Positions 1 to 8,568 are shown, numbered from the stretch's first letter. The stretch is DNA of 64,000 nt from Methanofollis fontis (GCF_004297185.1 NZ_PGCL01000003.1:248001-312000); one strand, 5' to 3'. Numbers and translations are program-made. Notes: generated by a model from the letters alone, not told the origin.

Positions 1-49
1 GACTGAACCGCCCCCGCCTGGCGCACACCCCCTCAAGCCTGACCTGCAC
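1..49 (-). CDS. possible start of next cistron of the biotin-uptake operon (partial)
   Basis: Three bases past the ECF ATPase stop on the minus strand a GTG codon opens a reading frame that stays open to the window edge (16 codons). It is preceded by a G-rich stretch that could serve as ribosome binding site. By position an EcfT/BioN transmembrane subunit would be expected next, but 16 residues are too few to identify it. The assignment rests on context alone. Confidence 0.2.
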   Translation of the reverse strand, partial: MQVRLEGVCARRGRFS

Positions 50-52
50 CCC

Positions 53-718
53 TCAGCCCCCCCATGATTCAGGATAAAAACAGGTCCCCTGCAGGGCGGA
101 AAACACCTCTTTCGGGCTGCCTGCATGGACGATTACCCCCTTCTCAAAATAGAGCAGCGTATCTGCCAGCGCCGCCGTCTCCATATCCTGCGTGCACCGG
201 ATCAGGTAACGGCACGGGCATCGTTCGAGGGCCTCCGCCACGATCTCCGCCGTCTCCCGGTCGAGATGCGAATCGAATTCATCGAGGACGAGCAGGTGCG
301 GATGGCGGGAGAGGGCGGTCGCAACCCCGACCAGCGCGCGTTCGCCGCCAGAGAGGGACCGGACCGTCCGGTCCAGGAGATCGACGATCCCGAGGCGGCG
401 TGCGGCATCATCGACCAGACGCCGGGTCTCATCGCACGGTGCCCCGGCAAACAGGGAGGGTCCGGCGATCTCGTCATAGACACGGCTGAACAGCAGGTTC
501 TGGTCAGGGAACTCCCCCACCCACCCCACCTCCGTCTCCCTCGGCGTCCGCCCGTCGATCCCGACCGACCCGGATTCAGGGAGGGCGAGGCCGGCACACA
601 GGCGGAGAAACGTGGATTTCCCGCTCCCGTTGGGGCCGGTGATCACCGTTGTCCCCGGAGCGAGGGAGAGGGACGGGATACGGACGATTGCCTGTGATAC
701 GCCTGAGAAGTCGATCAT
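53..718 (-). CDS. bioM: ECF transporter ATPase, biotin-type (BioM/CbiO-like)
   Basis: ATP-binding subunit of an energy-coupling-factor importer at the inner face of the membrane; here it probably powers biotin uptake with the BioY protein encoded just upstream. The 221 residues carry a Walker A loop (GPNGSGKST, residues 28-36), the ABC signature LSGGE near residue 122 and a Walker B region LLVLDEFD near 142-149. Its ATG overlaps the bioY stop (ATGA), so the two are translationally coupled. The family covers biotin, cobalt and nickel ECF systems; the biotin assignment comes from bioY and birA next door. Confidence 0.88.
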   Translation of the reverse strand: MIDFSGVSQAIVRIPSLSLAPGTTVITGPNGSGKSTFLRLCAGLALPESGSVGIDGRTPRETEVGWVGEFPDQNLLFSRVYDEIAGPSLFAGAPCDETRRLVDDAARRLGIVDLLDRTVRSLSGGERALVGVATALSRHPHLLVLDEFDSHLDRETAEIVAEALERCPCRYLIRCTQDMETAALADTLLYFEKGVIVHAGSPKEVFSALQGTCFYPESWGG

Positions 719-1239
719 GGTAGCCGTCTGCCGATCATATATACGGCCGCCGTTTTGATGATGTCGCCCGGGAGAAAGGGGAGCATGCCGATCGTCGCCG
801 CCGGCACAAGGCCCATCGGGTGCGAGAAGTCGGGCGTGGATATGGCCAGCCAGCCCACACCGAAGAGATAGATCAATAGCGTGGCCACCGCCAGACCGGC
901 GATCCGCCCCACCTCGGAGCGCTGTTCATAGACGATGCCTGCCGCCAGGGCCGCAGGGATGAAGCCAAGGATGAACCCGCCGGTCGGACCGAGCAGCACA
1001 CCCGGTCCGGCGGTGCCATTGTGAAACACCGGAAGACCGATCGCCCCGAGCACCAGATAGAGCACGGCCGGCACAACTGCTCGGCGCTTCATCACGACCC
1101 CTGAAAGCAGCACAAAAAAGGTCTGGAGGGTGAAGGGGATTGGCACAAAGGGGATGGACACCCAGGCACCGGCGGCGATCAGGGCGAGAAAGCCGGCGGA
1201 CTCTGCAATCAGCCGGGAGCGCCGCTCGTCACCATACAT
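715..1239 (-). CDS. bioY: biotin transporter BioY (ECF S component)
   Basis: Substrate-binding membrane subunit for biotin. The 174-residue protein is very hydrophobic with about six membrane segments, and has the BioY-typical N-terminal segment ending in a Pro-rich turn (SIPFVPIPFTLQTFFVLLSG) and the GPTGGFILGF motif, which the family conserves. It lies 8 bp downstream of birA and overlaps the ATPase gene by 4 bp. Together with birA and the ATPase it forms a biotin scavenging and attachment unit. In methanogens the main biotin user is pyruvate carboxylase (family knowledge); no biotin synthesis genes are in the window. Confidence 0.93.
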   Translation of the reverse strand: MYGDERRSRLIAESAGFLALIAAGAWVSIPFVPIPFTLQTFFVLLSGVVMKRRAVVPAVLYLVLGAIGLPVFHNGTAGPGVLLGPTGGFILGFIPAALAAGIVYEQRSEVGRIAGLAVATLLIYLFGVGWLAISTPDFSHPMGLVPAATIGMLPFLPGDIIKTAAVYMIGRRLP

Positions 1240-1247
1240 GCCGGTTC

Positions 1248-2228
1248 CTAGAGATGGGCGCAGTCGCCTGCGACAACCTTCTCAATCCGTCCGTTGTCTT
1301 TTCTGATGATCAGGGCGCCATGCTGGTCGATATCGATCGCCGTGCCCTCGAATGACCGCCGCACCGTCCGGATCGAGACGCGGTTGTCGAGGGTGAGGGA
1401 GAGACTCTTCCACTCCCTGAGGATCGGTTCGTACTCCCCGCTCTCCAGGATCATATATCTGCTCTCAAATTCCCTGAGGACCGAGGCGAGGAGGGAGGCA
1501 CGGTCGATCTCGTGCCCGAGTTCGGTCCGGATCGAGGTGACCTTCCTCTGGAGGTCGGGCGAGAGTTGTGAGACGTCGACATTTGCGTCGATCCCGATCC
1601 CGAGGAGGCAGTAATGGATATCGTCGCCGTCTGCCGAGAGTTCGAGCAGCAGCCCCGCCGCCTTCCGGTCACCGATATAGACGTCATTGGGCCATTTTAT
1701 CAGGGCGCCAAGATCATATTTCCGGCGGATTGCCCGGGCAACGGCAATAGAGGCGGCCATCATCAGCATGAAGAGCGAGTCCACCGGCAGTTTTGGCGTC
1801 AGGATCACGCTCGCCCAGATCCCGCCCTGCGGCGACGCCCAGGCCCGCCCGAGCCGACCGAATCCGCCGGTCTGCTCCTCGGCGACCACCACGGTACCGT
1901 TGAGCGATTGCGGGTCCCCTTCAAGGCAGAGTTTTTTGGCCGCCCAGTTCGTCGAACCGACACTCTCATAGTACCTGATGTCAGTTCCGATGAAGGTCGT
2001 CCTGAGCACCCGTGTGATGGCGTCCGGCGTTATGGGGCCGCTGCTCCTGATGAGCAGGTATCCGGATTCAAGTGACGATTCGATATCATGGCCGTTCTCA
2101 CGAAGCTCCTTGATATGACGGGAGATCATGGACCTCGGCATATCGAGTGTCCTGCTGATCTCCTCGACTGTCACCGGTCCTTCAGCCGATTCAAGCATGC
2201 TGAGGACCTTCTGTGTCACGTCGTTCAT
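1248..2228 (-). CDS. birA: bifunctional biotin-protein ligase / biotin operon repressor BirA
   Basis: Forms biotinyl-AMP and transfers biotin to the lysine of carboxylase carrier domains. The N-terminal 60 residues form a winged helix (SRTLDMPRSMISRHIKEL), so it can also act as a repressor. The ligase domain shows the ATP loop GGFGRLGRAW (121-130) and the KWPNDV motif (178-183) with the catalytic lysine. A C-terminal SH3-like domain follows, and 326 residues is the usual length of the bifunctional form. The gene sits directly upstream of bioY and the ECF ATPase, so it could regulate its own transport operon. No operator was identified. Confidence 0.93.
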   Translation of the reverse strand: MNDVTQKVLSMLESAEGPVTVEEISRTLDMPRSMISRHIKELRENGHDIESSLESGYLLIRSSGPITPDAITRVLRTTFIGTDIRYYESVGSTNWAAKKLCLEGDPQSLNGTVVVAEEQTGGFGRLGRAWASPQGGIWASVILTPKLPVDSLFMLMMAASIAVARAIRRKYDLGALIKWPNDVYIGDRKAAGLLLELSADGDDIHYCLLGIGIDANVDVSQLSPDLQRKVTSIRTELGHEIDRASLLASVLREFESRYMILESGEYEPILREWKSLSLTLDNRVSIRTVRRSFEGTAIDIDQHGALIIRKDNGRIEKVVAGDCAHL

Positions 2229-2233
2229 GGCAA

Positions 2234-2680
2234 TTACCTTTTCGCAGAGATGGACTCTGTCGGGAGCGGGCAGGGATCCTTTCCACAGACCTGCTGGAGA
2301 ATTGCGGACTGGTGCTCCATCAGTGTCGCAAGGTCGAAGATACCGGTGATATCGACGACACCGATGGCGGCGATTGCAACACCCTCATCATTCAGGACCG
2401 GGGAAACCACCACGGGAACACCCGCATAGGGGCCCGAAGGGGAGACCGTCTTCTGGAGGGAGGCTGTCTGTATTGCTGCCTCGAGCACGGGACCGGTATA
2501 CCGATCATCGATCACCCTCCCCTCCTCCACACGCACGCCGGGTCCGTCCCTGGACCGGGCTGTTACGGGAAGCCTGTTCAGCAGGCCATGGACCGCCATG
2601 ACCACCGGCACCAGATCGGCGGATGAGGAGGAGGCTGAAAGAATATACTGGTCCATATGATCACCTGTACACTCCATCAC
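2234..2680 (-). CDS. DUF2111 family protein (methanogen-specific)
   Basis: A 148-residue soluble protein with the features of DUF2111, a family found almost only in methanogens and of unknown function. A mixed alpha/beta core carries GVPVVVSPVLNDEGVAIAAI and a following VDITGIFDLATLMEHQ segment, resembling a PAS/GAF-like sensor fold (inference). It lies 5 bp before birA and 6 bp after the GATase-like gene, all on one strand, so it is very likely co-transcribed with the RNA ligase and biotin genes. The start could instead be the ATG nine codons in (DQYILSAS), which is closer to the conserved region. Confidence 0.75.
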   Translation of the reverse strand: MMECTGDHMDQYILSASSSSADLVPVVMAVHGLLNRLPVTARSRDGPGVRVEEGRVIDDRYTGPVLEAAIQTASLQKTVSPSGPYAGVPVVVSPVLNDEGVAIAAIGVVDITGIFDLATLMEHQSAILQQVCGKDPCPLPTESISAKR

Positions 2681-2686
2681 GTTTCA

Positions 2687-3268
2687 CTAAAATAAGGTTT
2701 CTCTTTCCGCAGTGCAGAATGCGCCCATAAATGGCACCGAGGGGTACTCGTGGGTGGCGGTAACGATCACCACACCATCGCCAACCGTGCGTGATATGAT
2801 CACCGCTTCGCCATCCGGGGTCTCTGCCACGACGTCGGCATCATAATCCCTGAAATAGCCGTCGGTCTCGACCGCCGAGGTGTCATAGCCGTCGATGAGG
2901 GAGGCATATCCGGATTCTTCGGGAAAGAGCAGCGGCCTCTGTTTGAACTCATGATGGTATTCCACCGCAAATGGAAGCCAGTCATAGGCGCCCGCACGAT
3001 AGTCCATCGCACCAAAAACCAGAAGTCTCCCTCCTTTCTCGACGAAGGATCGTATCCGCCGTGAAGAGGCACGCAGCCCCGGCAGGAGGCTCGAATAGGT
3101 GGAGTTGGCGAAACCGGTCGGAACGATCAGGGCGACGGTCCGTGCCCGGTAAAAGGGGGCGGCGATCATGTGATGGGTGGCATGGTCGCAGCAGACATTG
3201 CAGCACTCATTCACATAGCGGTTGAAGGTGCCCGGCTGGTCCCAGAGGATGGTGGCCTTCGTGATCAT
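2687..3268 (-). CDS. GATase-like domain protein, function unknown
   Basis: A 193-residue protein of an alpha/beta flavodoxin-like architecture resembling class I glutamine amidotransferase or ThuA-like domains: a strand ending in ALIVPTGFANS, then FVEKGGRLLVFGAMD and DGVVIVTATHEYPS. The N-terminal CCNVCCDH cluster (residues 22-29) is unusual and could bind metal. A canonical GATase nucleophile elbow is not evident, so amidotransferase activity should not be assumed. Its ATG overlaps the rtcB stop (ATGA), which suggests a role linked to the RNA ligase. I do not recognise a named family. Confidence 0.6.
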   Translation of the reverse strand: MITKATILWDQPGTFNRYVNECCNVCCDHATHHMIAAPFYRARTVALIVPTGFANSTYSSLLPGLRASSRRIRSFVEKGGRLLVFGAMDYRAGAYDWLPFAVEYHHEFKQRPLLFPEESGYASLIDGYDTSAVETDGYFRDYDADVVAETPDGEAVIISRTVGDGVVIVTATHEYPSVPFMGAFCTAERETLF

Positions 3269-4698
3269 CCCTTGATCACCCCCAGGGGGCGGAGGCGGAC
3301 GACCGGCAGGGAGAGTCCGGCACGCCTGACCACGTCCACGACCTTGTCGCTCTCCTTGTAGGCCTCCGGGGCCTCTTCGGCGATGGCGGCATCGCTCGTT
3401 GCACGGACCACGATCCCCTGCTCAAGCAGGTGTTTCCTGACTTCGCTTCCCGGCGTGGCCTTTTTCGCCTTTGTCCGGCTCATCACCCTCCCCGCCCCGT
3501 GGCAGGTGCTCCCGAAGGTCCGCTCCATTGCCGTCGCCGTGCCGTGGAGCACATAGGAATGGCTTCCCATGCTCCCTGGTATGATCACGGGCTGGCCGAC
3601 GGAACGGTAGGCCGCCGGCACCTCGGGCAGTCCGGGGCCAAAGGCCCGTGTCGCCCCCTTGCGGTGGACGCAGAAACGACGGCGCCCCCTTTCTGAACTG
3701 TGCTCCTCCATCTTGGCGACATTGTGCGCCACATCATAGACAAGGGGCATCTCCTCGTAGGCGATGCCGAACATCCGCTGCAGCACCTGCCTGACCTGGT
3801 GCGTGATCACCTGGCGGTTGACCCATGCATAATTGGCCGCTGCGGCCATGGCGCCGAAATAGGCCTCGCCCTCAGGAGAGGAGAGGGGCGCACAAGCAAG
3901 CTGCCGGTCAGGGATGGAGATGCCGTAGCGTTTGTGCGCCGATTCCAGCACACGGAGGTGATCGGTGCAGACCTGGTGGCCAAGGCCGCGCGAACCGCAG
4001 TGGACCATAAAACAGATCTGGCCCGGCGAGAGCCCGAATGCCTCTGCGGTCTCCGGATCAAAGACTGCATCCACCTCCTGGATCTCGAGAAAATGGTTGC
4101 CCGAACCGAGGGTTCCGGCCTGCGGCATGCCGCGCTGGAAGGCCTTCTTCGAGACCGGCGCCGTATCGGCCGCATCCAGTCTGCCCGACTCCTCGCAATG
4201 GGAGATATCGTTTTCAACGCCATACCCCGCCTCCACGGCCCACCGCACACCCTCGGTCATCATCGCCGCAAGGTCGTGGTGGGAAAGACGCAACGAACTC
4301 TCCGCACCGACGCCGGTCGGCACGGTCCTGAAGAGCTCCTCGATCAGCGCCCGCGGCTGGGTGATGTCGTCTGCCCGCAGGGGGGTGGCGATCAGGCGCA
4401 CCCCGCAGTTGATATCATACCCGACCCCTCCCGGCGAGATGACGCCGCTCTCCGCGTCAAAGGCGGCCACCCCGCCGATGGGAAATCCGTAGCCCGAATG
4501 GATATCCGGCATCGCAAGCGAATATCTCTCGATACCCGGCAGACAGGCCACATTTGCCAGTTGGTGGACGGCATCGGGCTCCAGCGTCTCTGCAAGATCG
4601 TCAGAGAGGAAAAATCTGCCCGGAACACGCATGCCGGGCACGTAGCCAACCGGAACCTCCCACTCCACCTCGTCAATCTGTTGTATCCCCGCAAGCAT
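3265..4698 (-). CDS. rtcB: RtcB tRNA-splicing/RNA-repair ligase
   Basis: GTP- and Mn-dependent ligase that joins a 2',3'-cyclic phosphate or 3'-phosphate end to a 5'-OH end, sealing tRNA exons after intron removal and repairing broken RNA. The 477 residues include the metal-binding GYDINCGV segment (Cys98), GSGNHFLEIQ, and TCHGAGR with the histidine that becomes guanylylated (His400, matching His404 of the Pyrococcus enzyme). The MGSHSYVLHG loop is also intact. There is no intein, although rtcB is a frequent intein host. The gene follows archease by 9 bp, its known activator. Confidence 0.97.
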   Translation of the reverse strand: MLAGIQQIDEVEWEVPVGYVPGMRVPGRFFLSDDLAETLEPDAVHQLANVACLPGIERYSLAMPDIHSGYGFPIGGVAAFDAESGVISPGGVGYDINCGVRLIATPLRADDITQPRALIEELFRTVPTGVGAESSLRLSHHDLAAMMTEGVRWAVEAGYGVENDISHCEESGRLDAADTAPVSKKAFQRGMPQAGTLGSGNHFLEIQEVDAVFDPETAEAFGLSPGQICFMVHCGSRGLGHQVCTDHLRVLESAHKRYGISIPDRQLACAPLSSPEGEAYFGAMAAAANYAWVNRQVITHQVRQVLQRMFGIAYEEMPLVYDVAHNVAKMEEHSSERGRRRFCVHRKGATRAFGPGLPEVPAAYRSVGQPVIIPGSMGSHSYVLHGTATAMERTFGSTCHGAGRVMSRTKAKKATPGSEVRKHLLEQGIVVRATSDAAIAEEAPEAYKESDKVVDVVRRAGLSLPVVRLRPLGVIKG

Positions 4699-4707
4699 CA
4701 GACCACC

Positions 4708-5115
4708 TCATACATCAAAGAGAATCTCACAGCAGAACAAATTTCCGTCACGGAATATCCTGAGGCCGGAGTAGGAGACGCCCTTGATCTCCATCCCGCC
4801 GCGATGTTTTGCCGGATCAAAGCGTTCACCCCGTGCAACGGCTTCAAGAGCGGTATCCGTGACGGTTACATCAAAGGAACTGAATACAAGCCGTTCCACC
4901 TCTGCAATAAAGAGCAGTTCTGAGAGGAAGTCGATCATCAGGCTGTGGCGGTCGGTTGAGGTGACGCTGACCCGGCGCTCGACCCCCCCCTCCTCACACC
5001 GGCAGTACATCAGGCAAAACATCGCCCGGGCCGTCTCTGAGAAGAGATGGCCGCAGGTATCCGCCTCAACATGAACCTTCACATCGGCCTGATGGGGAAC
5101 CTCAAAGAACGGCAT
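4708..5115 (-). CDS. archease, RtcB activator
   Basis: Small protein (135 residues) that speeds formation of the RtcB-GMP intermediate and helps turnover. It has the family pattern: a HQADVKVHVEAD N-terminus, a SLMIDFLSELLFIAEVE core helix, and a C-terminal GGMEIKGVSYSGL stretch with the conserved Lys; the terminal Asp (FDV end) is a metal ligand in the family. It stands between a small CxxC protein (1 bp gap) and rtcB (9 bp gap). This is the common archaeal archease-rtcB arrangement. Confidence 0.92.
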   Translation of the reverse strand: MPFFEVPHQADVKVHVEADTCGHLFSETARAMFCLMYCRCEEGGVERRVSVTSTDRHSLMIDFLSELLFIAEVERLVFSSFDVTVTDTALEAVARGERFDPAKHRGGMEIKGVSYSGLRIFRDGNLFCCEILFDV

Positions 5116-5116
5116 G

Positions 5117-5380
5117 TCACTCTATATCGTAGGACGGGATAAGCCTGAGATCAACGGCGTCAAGATAGGGCGCCTGATACATGGAAACATAGATCCGGTG
5201 CTGACCGGCCTGCAGCTGAATATCGGTATTTTTCGCCGGTTTCACCGACACCGGAAGCAGAATCGGACCTCCACAGGATGTGCACACCCTGAAGTCACAG
5301 GCCCGCTTCTCAACATATGAAACAACATCATCAGAAACCGGGATCCTCTCCGCAAAACGATCCCTCCGGGTCCGTATCAT
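5117..5380 (-). CDS. small CxxC protein upstream of archease, unknown function
   Basis: An 87-residue protein with one CTSCGGP element (residues 33-39) plus another cysteine at 29, suggesting a half zinc-ribbon or redox site. The rest is predicted beta-rich (ILLPVSVKPAKNTDIQLQ, HRIYVSMYQAPYLDAVDLR). Its stop codon is one base from the archease start, so it is the first gene of the archease/rtcB run. The upstream sequence has a GTATAAGGG element directly before the ATG. No named family is recognised, and a role with the ligase complex is inference from position only. Confidence 0.6.
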   Translation of the reverse strand: MIRTRRDRFAERIPVSDDVVSYVEKRACDFRVCTSCGGPILLPVSVKPAKNTDIQLQAGQHRIYVSMYQAPYLDAVDLRLIPSYDIE

Positions 5381-5429
5381 CCCTTATACGTGAACCGCCG
5401 AAAAGGTAAAACAGTTGTGATTGCCCGGG

Positions 5430-5744
5430 TCAACCGCACTTGAGCAGATGGGTGACCATGCCGATGTATTCGTCCTTGATCTGATAGACGGCGTTGGTCC
5501 CTTCCTGTTCCCTCCGCACGTGGAGGATGCCGATCCGTGCGGCGATGATCCCGACCATCGAGGCGATGGAATGATAACTGACCGAGAATGTTCGCGAGAC
5601 CTGTGCATGTATCTCAGGGATCGTCGTCGATCGGACTCTGACAAATAAAGAAAGAACCTCGTGACGGATTCCTGTATTGTCCCTGGAGAGATATTTTTTC
5701 AGGCGGGCCTCTATCTCCCTCTTTATATCGGCCGGGGACCGCAT
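5430..5744 (-). CDS. DUF2551 family, predicted winged-helix regulator
   Basis: A 104-residue protein matching DUF2551, a methanogen family. The sequence is mostly helical with a winged-helix-like centre (TIPEIHAQVSRTFSVSYHSI, then ASMVGIIAARIGIL) and a wing-like HVRREQEGTNAVYQIK. It is probably a DNA-binding regulator (inference). It is divergently oriented to secF, with a palindromic CCTATATATGG box near 5767-5777 between them that could drive transcription in this direction. The start ATG at 5744 fits the family length. Confidence 0.75.
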   Translation of the reverse strand: MRSPADIKREIEARLKKYLSRDNTGIRHEVLSLFVRVRSTTIPEIHAQVSRTFSVSYHSIASMVGIIAARIGILHVRREQEGTNAVYQIKDEYIGMVTHLLKCG

Positions 5745-5891
5745 ACCGGAATGTAGTTCAGAACACCATATATAGGTTTCGATTCTGCTTCAATTCATCC
5801 AGGGCATTGTACCTAAAATTGGTCTCTGACCAGAGGGGCCTGATCGGATCCCGGAGAAAAAGGCATGGAAAAAGATGCGGATACTGGAATA

Positions 5892-5929
5892 CAAATATTT
5901 AATCCCCTCTACGGCAGATTATGATAATA
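5892..5929 (+). promoter_or_regulatory. box A of secF and apparent leaderless start
   Basis: An AATATTTAAT element is centred near 5900, about 27-29 bases upstream of the ATG at 5929. This is the usual distance from an archaeal box A to the transcription start, so the mRNA would begin at or within a base or two of that ATG. It decides the secF start in favour of 5929 over the in-frame ATG at 5875, which lies upstream of the box. Confidence 0.55.
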
Positions 5930-6786
5930 TGGGTTTTGTCACCTATGATGTCAATAAATATCCCCCGAAGCAGATGGTGGCGGTGCCTCTCATTGTGCTT
6001 CTTCTGGCACTCGTGCTCCTCGCCGTGAACTGGGCGAGCACGGGGATGCCGGTGACGCCCGGGATAGATTTTGCGGGCGGGACGGCGGTGACGATCATCA
6101 CCACCGATACCACCGAAGAGATAACGGCATATTTCTCCGGATTCCCCCTTGAAAGTGTCGGCGAAGGACTGAGCGGCGGAAAATATATCAAATTCGGCCC
6201 GATGTCCGATGACCAGTACCATGACCTCACCGTCATGGTCGGCGACCGCTATCCTGAGGCGAAGATCGACCAGATAGGCGAGGCCTTCGGCGCCACCCTC
6301 CAGCAGCAGGCCCTGATCGCCCTGCTGTTCTCGTTTGTCGGTATGGCGATCGTCGTATTCATCGCCTTCAGGTCCTTTGTCCCCTCGGTGGCCGTCGTGC
6401 TCTCGGCCCTCTCCGACATCGCCATCACGGCGGCGATCATGGACATCGTCGGCATCCCCCTCACCCTGCCGACGACAGCCGCCCTCCTGATGCTCATCGG
6501 TTATTCGGTGGACAGCGACATCCTCCTCACCACCCGCCTCCTGAAACGGCAGGGGAAGACCGAGGAGAAACTGGCCGGCGCCTACCGCACCGGCATCATC
6601 ATGACGACGACGACCATCGCCGCCGTCGTGGCGATGTTCCTGGTGACCACCATCGGGCAGGTTGAGGTCATCGCACAGATCGCTGCCGTCCTCCTCATCG
6701 GACTGTTTGTGGACCTGATGAACACCTGGGTGCTCAATGCGGGCATCCTGAAGGGGTATCTCATGGGCAGGGGGCGGCGTGCATGA
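5929..6786 (+). CDS. secF: protein translocase subunit SecF
   Basis: RND-type membrane protein that works with SecD to use the ion gradient in late steps of protein export through SecYEG. The 285 residues show six membrane segments, a first external domain containing GIDFAGGTAVTII, and the TM4-6 signature with SALSDIAITAAIMDIVGIPL and GYSVDSDILLTTRLL, which matches SecF. The order secF before secD is the archaeal pattern. I chose ATG 5929 because it gives the typical archaeal N-terminus (MGFVTYDVNKYPPKQ) and fits a box A 27-29 bases upstream; an ATG at 5875 is in frame but unlikely. Confidence 0.93.
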   Translation: MGFVTYDVNKYPPKQMVAVPLIVLLLALVLLAVNWASTGMPVTPGIDFAGGTAVTIITTDTTEEITAYFSGFPLESVGEGLSGGKYIKFGPMSDDQYHDLTVMVGDRYPEAKIDQIGEAFGATLQQQALIALLFSFVGMAIVVFIAFRSFVPSVAVVLSALSDIAITAAIMDIVGIPLTLPTTAALLMLIGYSVDSDILLTTRLLKRQGKTEEKLAGAYRTGIIMTTTTIAAVVAMFLVTTIGQVEVIAQIAAVLLIGLFVDLMNTWVLNAGILKGYLMGRGRRA

Positions 6787-8234
6787 ACCGCGACACCCTG
6801 AAGAAAATGGTCTCCGACTGGCAGGTGCTGCTCCTGATCATCCTTGTGGCCGGATCGATCATTGCAATCGGACCGCACTTCGAGGACGGACAGTTCACCA
6901 CCAATCTCCAGTACGGCCTCGACCTGCAGGAGGGCTCGTGGCTCCAGATGGAGTTCCAGGCCGAGGTGCTCACCGTCCAGACCGATGTCCCCATCGATGA
7001 ACTGGCGGCGAACCTTGCTGAAGACCTGGATACCGAGGTGCTCGCCGTTGCAAGCGACCAGATTGAGATCAGAAAGGCCATCTCGCGTGAAGACCTCGAA
7101 CCGATCCTGGCAGAGGAAGGGGCGACGATCGTCACCTACAACCCGGGCGTCTCGAAGGAGACCGCCGAGGACGTGAAACGGATCCTGGAGGACAAGGTCA
7201 ACAGCCTGGGCACCAAGGACGCCCGCGTGAACATCCTGACCGGCCTGAACGGCATCACCCGCTATGTGCGTGTCGAGCTTGCCGGCGTGGACATGGCCAC
7301 GGCGAACGAGATCGTCGGCCAGCAGGGCAAGTTCGAGATCCGGGTGCAGACGACCGGAAACCAGACGGAGCATGTGCTCTTCGGCGACGCCATCACCAGC
7401 GTCAGTCTGCCTGAAAAGGATCCGCGGACCGGTCAGTGGGGCGTCGGCTTCACCCTCAGCGATGCCGGGGCGACTGCATTCAGGCAGGCGGCCATCTCCT
7501 CCAATGCCGTGAACGATCCGGAGAACCATGAACTCGTGATGCTCCTGGACAATGATACGGTGTATTCGGCCCCGCTCTCCCCGGACCTGGCGGCAAAGCT
7601 GAAGGTGGAGGAGGTCCGCCAGCTCAGCGCCTCCACCGGCACCGGTGAATCAGGGATGCAGGACGCCCTGAACCTCGAGATCCACCTGCGGGCAGGCGCC
7701 CTTCCGGTCGATGTGACCGTGGCGGGATCGGGATCGGTCTCGGCCACCCTCGGCGACTACTTCAAGATGCTCAGCTTCGCCGCTGCCCTCCTGGCACTGA
7801 TCGTCGTCGGGATTGTGGTGTATTACCGGTATCGCGAACCGAGCATCGTGCTGCCGATGGTTGCAATCAACCTCTCTGAGATCATCATCCTGCTCGGGAT
7901 CGCACGCTTCATCCAGCAGCTCGACCTGGCCTCGATCGCCGGTATCATCGCCGTCATGGGTACAGGGATCGACCAGCTGGTGGTGATCACCGACGAGGTG
8001 CTCCACGAGGGCCGCGTACCCTCGCCGAGCGTCTATCTCAAACGCCTCTCCCGTGCTCTCGGCATCATCGCCGTTGCGGCGTCCACCACCTTCATCGCCA
8101 TGCTCCCGCTGGCCGTGATGGACCTCTCGACCCTCCGGGGCTTTGCGATCATCACGATCCTCGGTGTGCTCGTGGGTGTGCTGGTGACCAGACCGGCATA
8201 CGGCAAGATCATCATGGCGATCCTCTCGAAATAG
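6783..8234 (+). CDS. secD: protein translocase subunit SecD
   Basis: Partner of SecF. The 483 residues have one N-terminal membrane helix, a large extracytoplasmic P1-type domain (about residues 40-320, with the GLDLQEGSWLQMEF motif at its start), and five C-terminal membrane helices including IAGIIAVMGTGIDQLVVITDEV, the SecD TM4 signature. Its ATG overlaps the secF stop (ATGA), so the pair is translationally coupled. A hairpin followed by T6 lies just past the stop. Confidence 0.95.
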   Translation: MNRDTLKKMVSDWQVLLLIILVAGSIIAIGPHFEDGQFTTNLQYGLDLQEGSWLQMEFQAEVLTVQTDVPIDELAANLAEDLDTEVLAVASDQIEIRKAISREDLEPILAEEGATIVTYNPGVSKETAEDVKRILEDKVNSLGTKDARVNILTGLNGITRYVRVELAGVDMATANEIVGQQGKFEIRVQTTGNQTEHVLFGDAITSVSLPEKDPRTGQWGVGFTLSDAGATAFRQAAISSNAVNDPENHELVMLLDNDTVYSAPLSPDLAAKLKVEEVRQLSASTGTGESGMQDALNLEIHLRAGALPVDVTVAGSGSVSATLGDYFKMLSFAAALLALIVVGIVVYYRYREPSIVLPMVAINLSEIIILLGIARFIQQLDLASIAGIIAVMGTGIDQLVVITDEVLHEGRVPSPSVYLKRLSRALGIIAVAASTTFIAMLPLAVMDLSTLRGFAIITILGVLVGVLVTRPAYGKIIMAILSK

Positions 8235-8260
8235 GGATCACTTTATCCCTCCCTTTTTTC
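8235..8260 (+). terminator. hairpin plus T-run after secFD
   Basis: GGGAT at 8235-8239 can pair with ATCCC at 8246-8250, and T6 follows at 8255-8260. A short stem and a T-run directly after the secD stop fits an intrinsic-type archaeal terminator. The stem is only 5 bp, so the T-run is probably the more important part. Confidence 0.45.
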
Positions 8261-8273
8261 GTATAATCTGCAT

Positions 8274-8555
8274 ATGGGACGGCTGGTGCTCATCGACTTC
8301 TACTCCGAGTGGTGCGAACCGTGCAGGCGCCAGACCGAGATCGTCAGAGAGGTCGCCGCCAGGATGGGCGATGCGGTGGAGATCAGGACGATCGATATCG
8401 GGGAACGCCGCGACCTGATCAGGGCATACCGCCTTGTGACCGTACCGACGATTGTGATCGAATCCGATGGATTGGAGGTCAAACGCTTCGAAACGGTCGT
8501 TGATGCCGGGACCCTCGAAACCATTTTAACTTCTCTGAGAGATGATCATGCATAA
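8274..8555 (+). CDS. small thioredoxin (CEPC active site)
   Basis: A 93-residue thioredoxin-fold protein: strand LVLIDFYSEW, active site CEPC (residues 15-18), and the cis-Pro loop VTVPTIVI. The middle residues of the CxxC differ from the classical CGPC, so redox potential and partners may differ. It begins 39 bp after secD. A second thioredoxin gene starts 13 bp downstream, and the two resemble each other along their length, suggesting tandem duplication with later specialisation. Confidence 0.85.
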   Translation: MGRLVLIDFYSEWCEPCRRQTEIVREVAARMGDAVEIRTIDIGERRDLIRAYRLVTVPTIVIESDGLEVKRFETVVDAGTLETILTSLRDDHA

Positions 8556-8568
8556 TCGAGGGAGAATA

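Noticed and set aside
3700-4923. 407-residue plus-strand open frame
   Set aside because: It lies opposite rtcB and archease, both clearly identified by motifs; the frame arises from GC-rich codon bias and has no family features.
8262-8269. GTATAATC considered as a box A for the first thioredoxin
   Set aside because: Only about ten bases before the ATG, so transcription would start inside the gene and lose the CxxC region.
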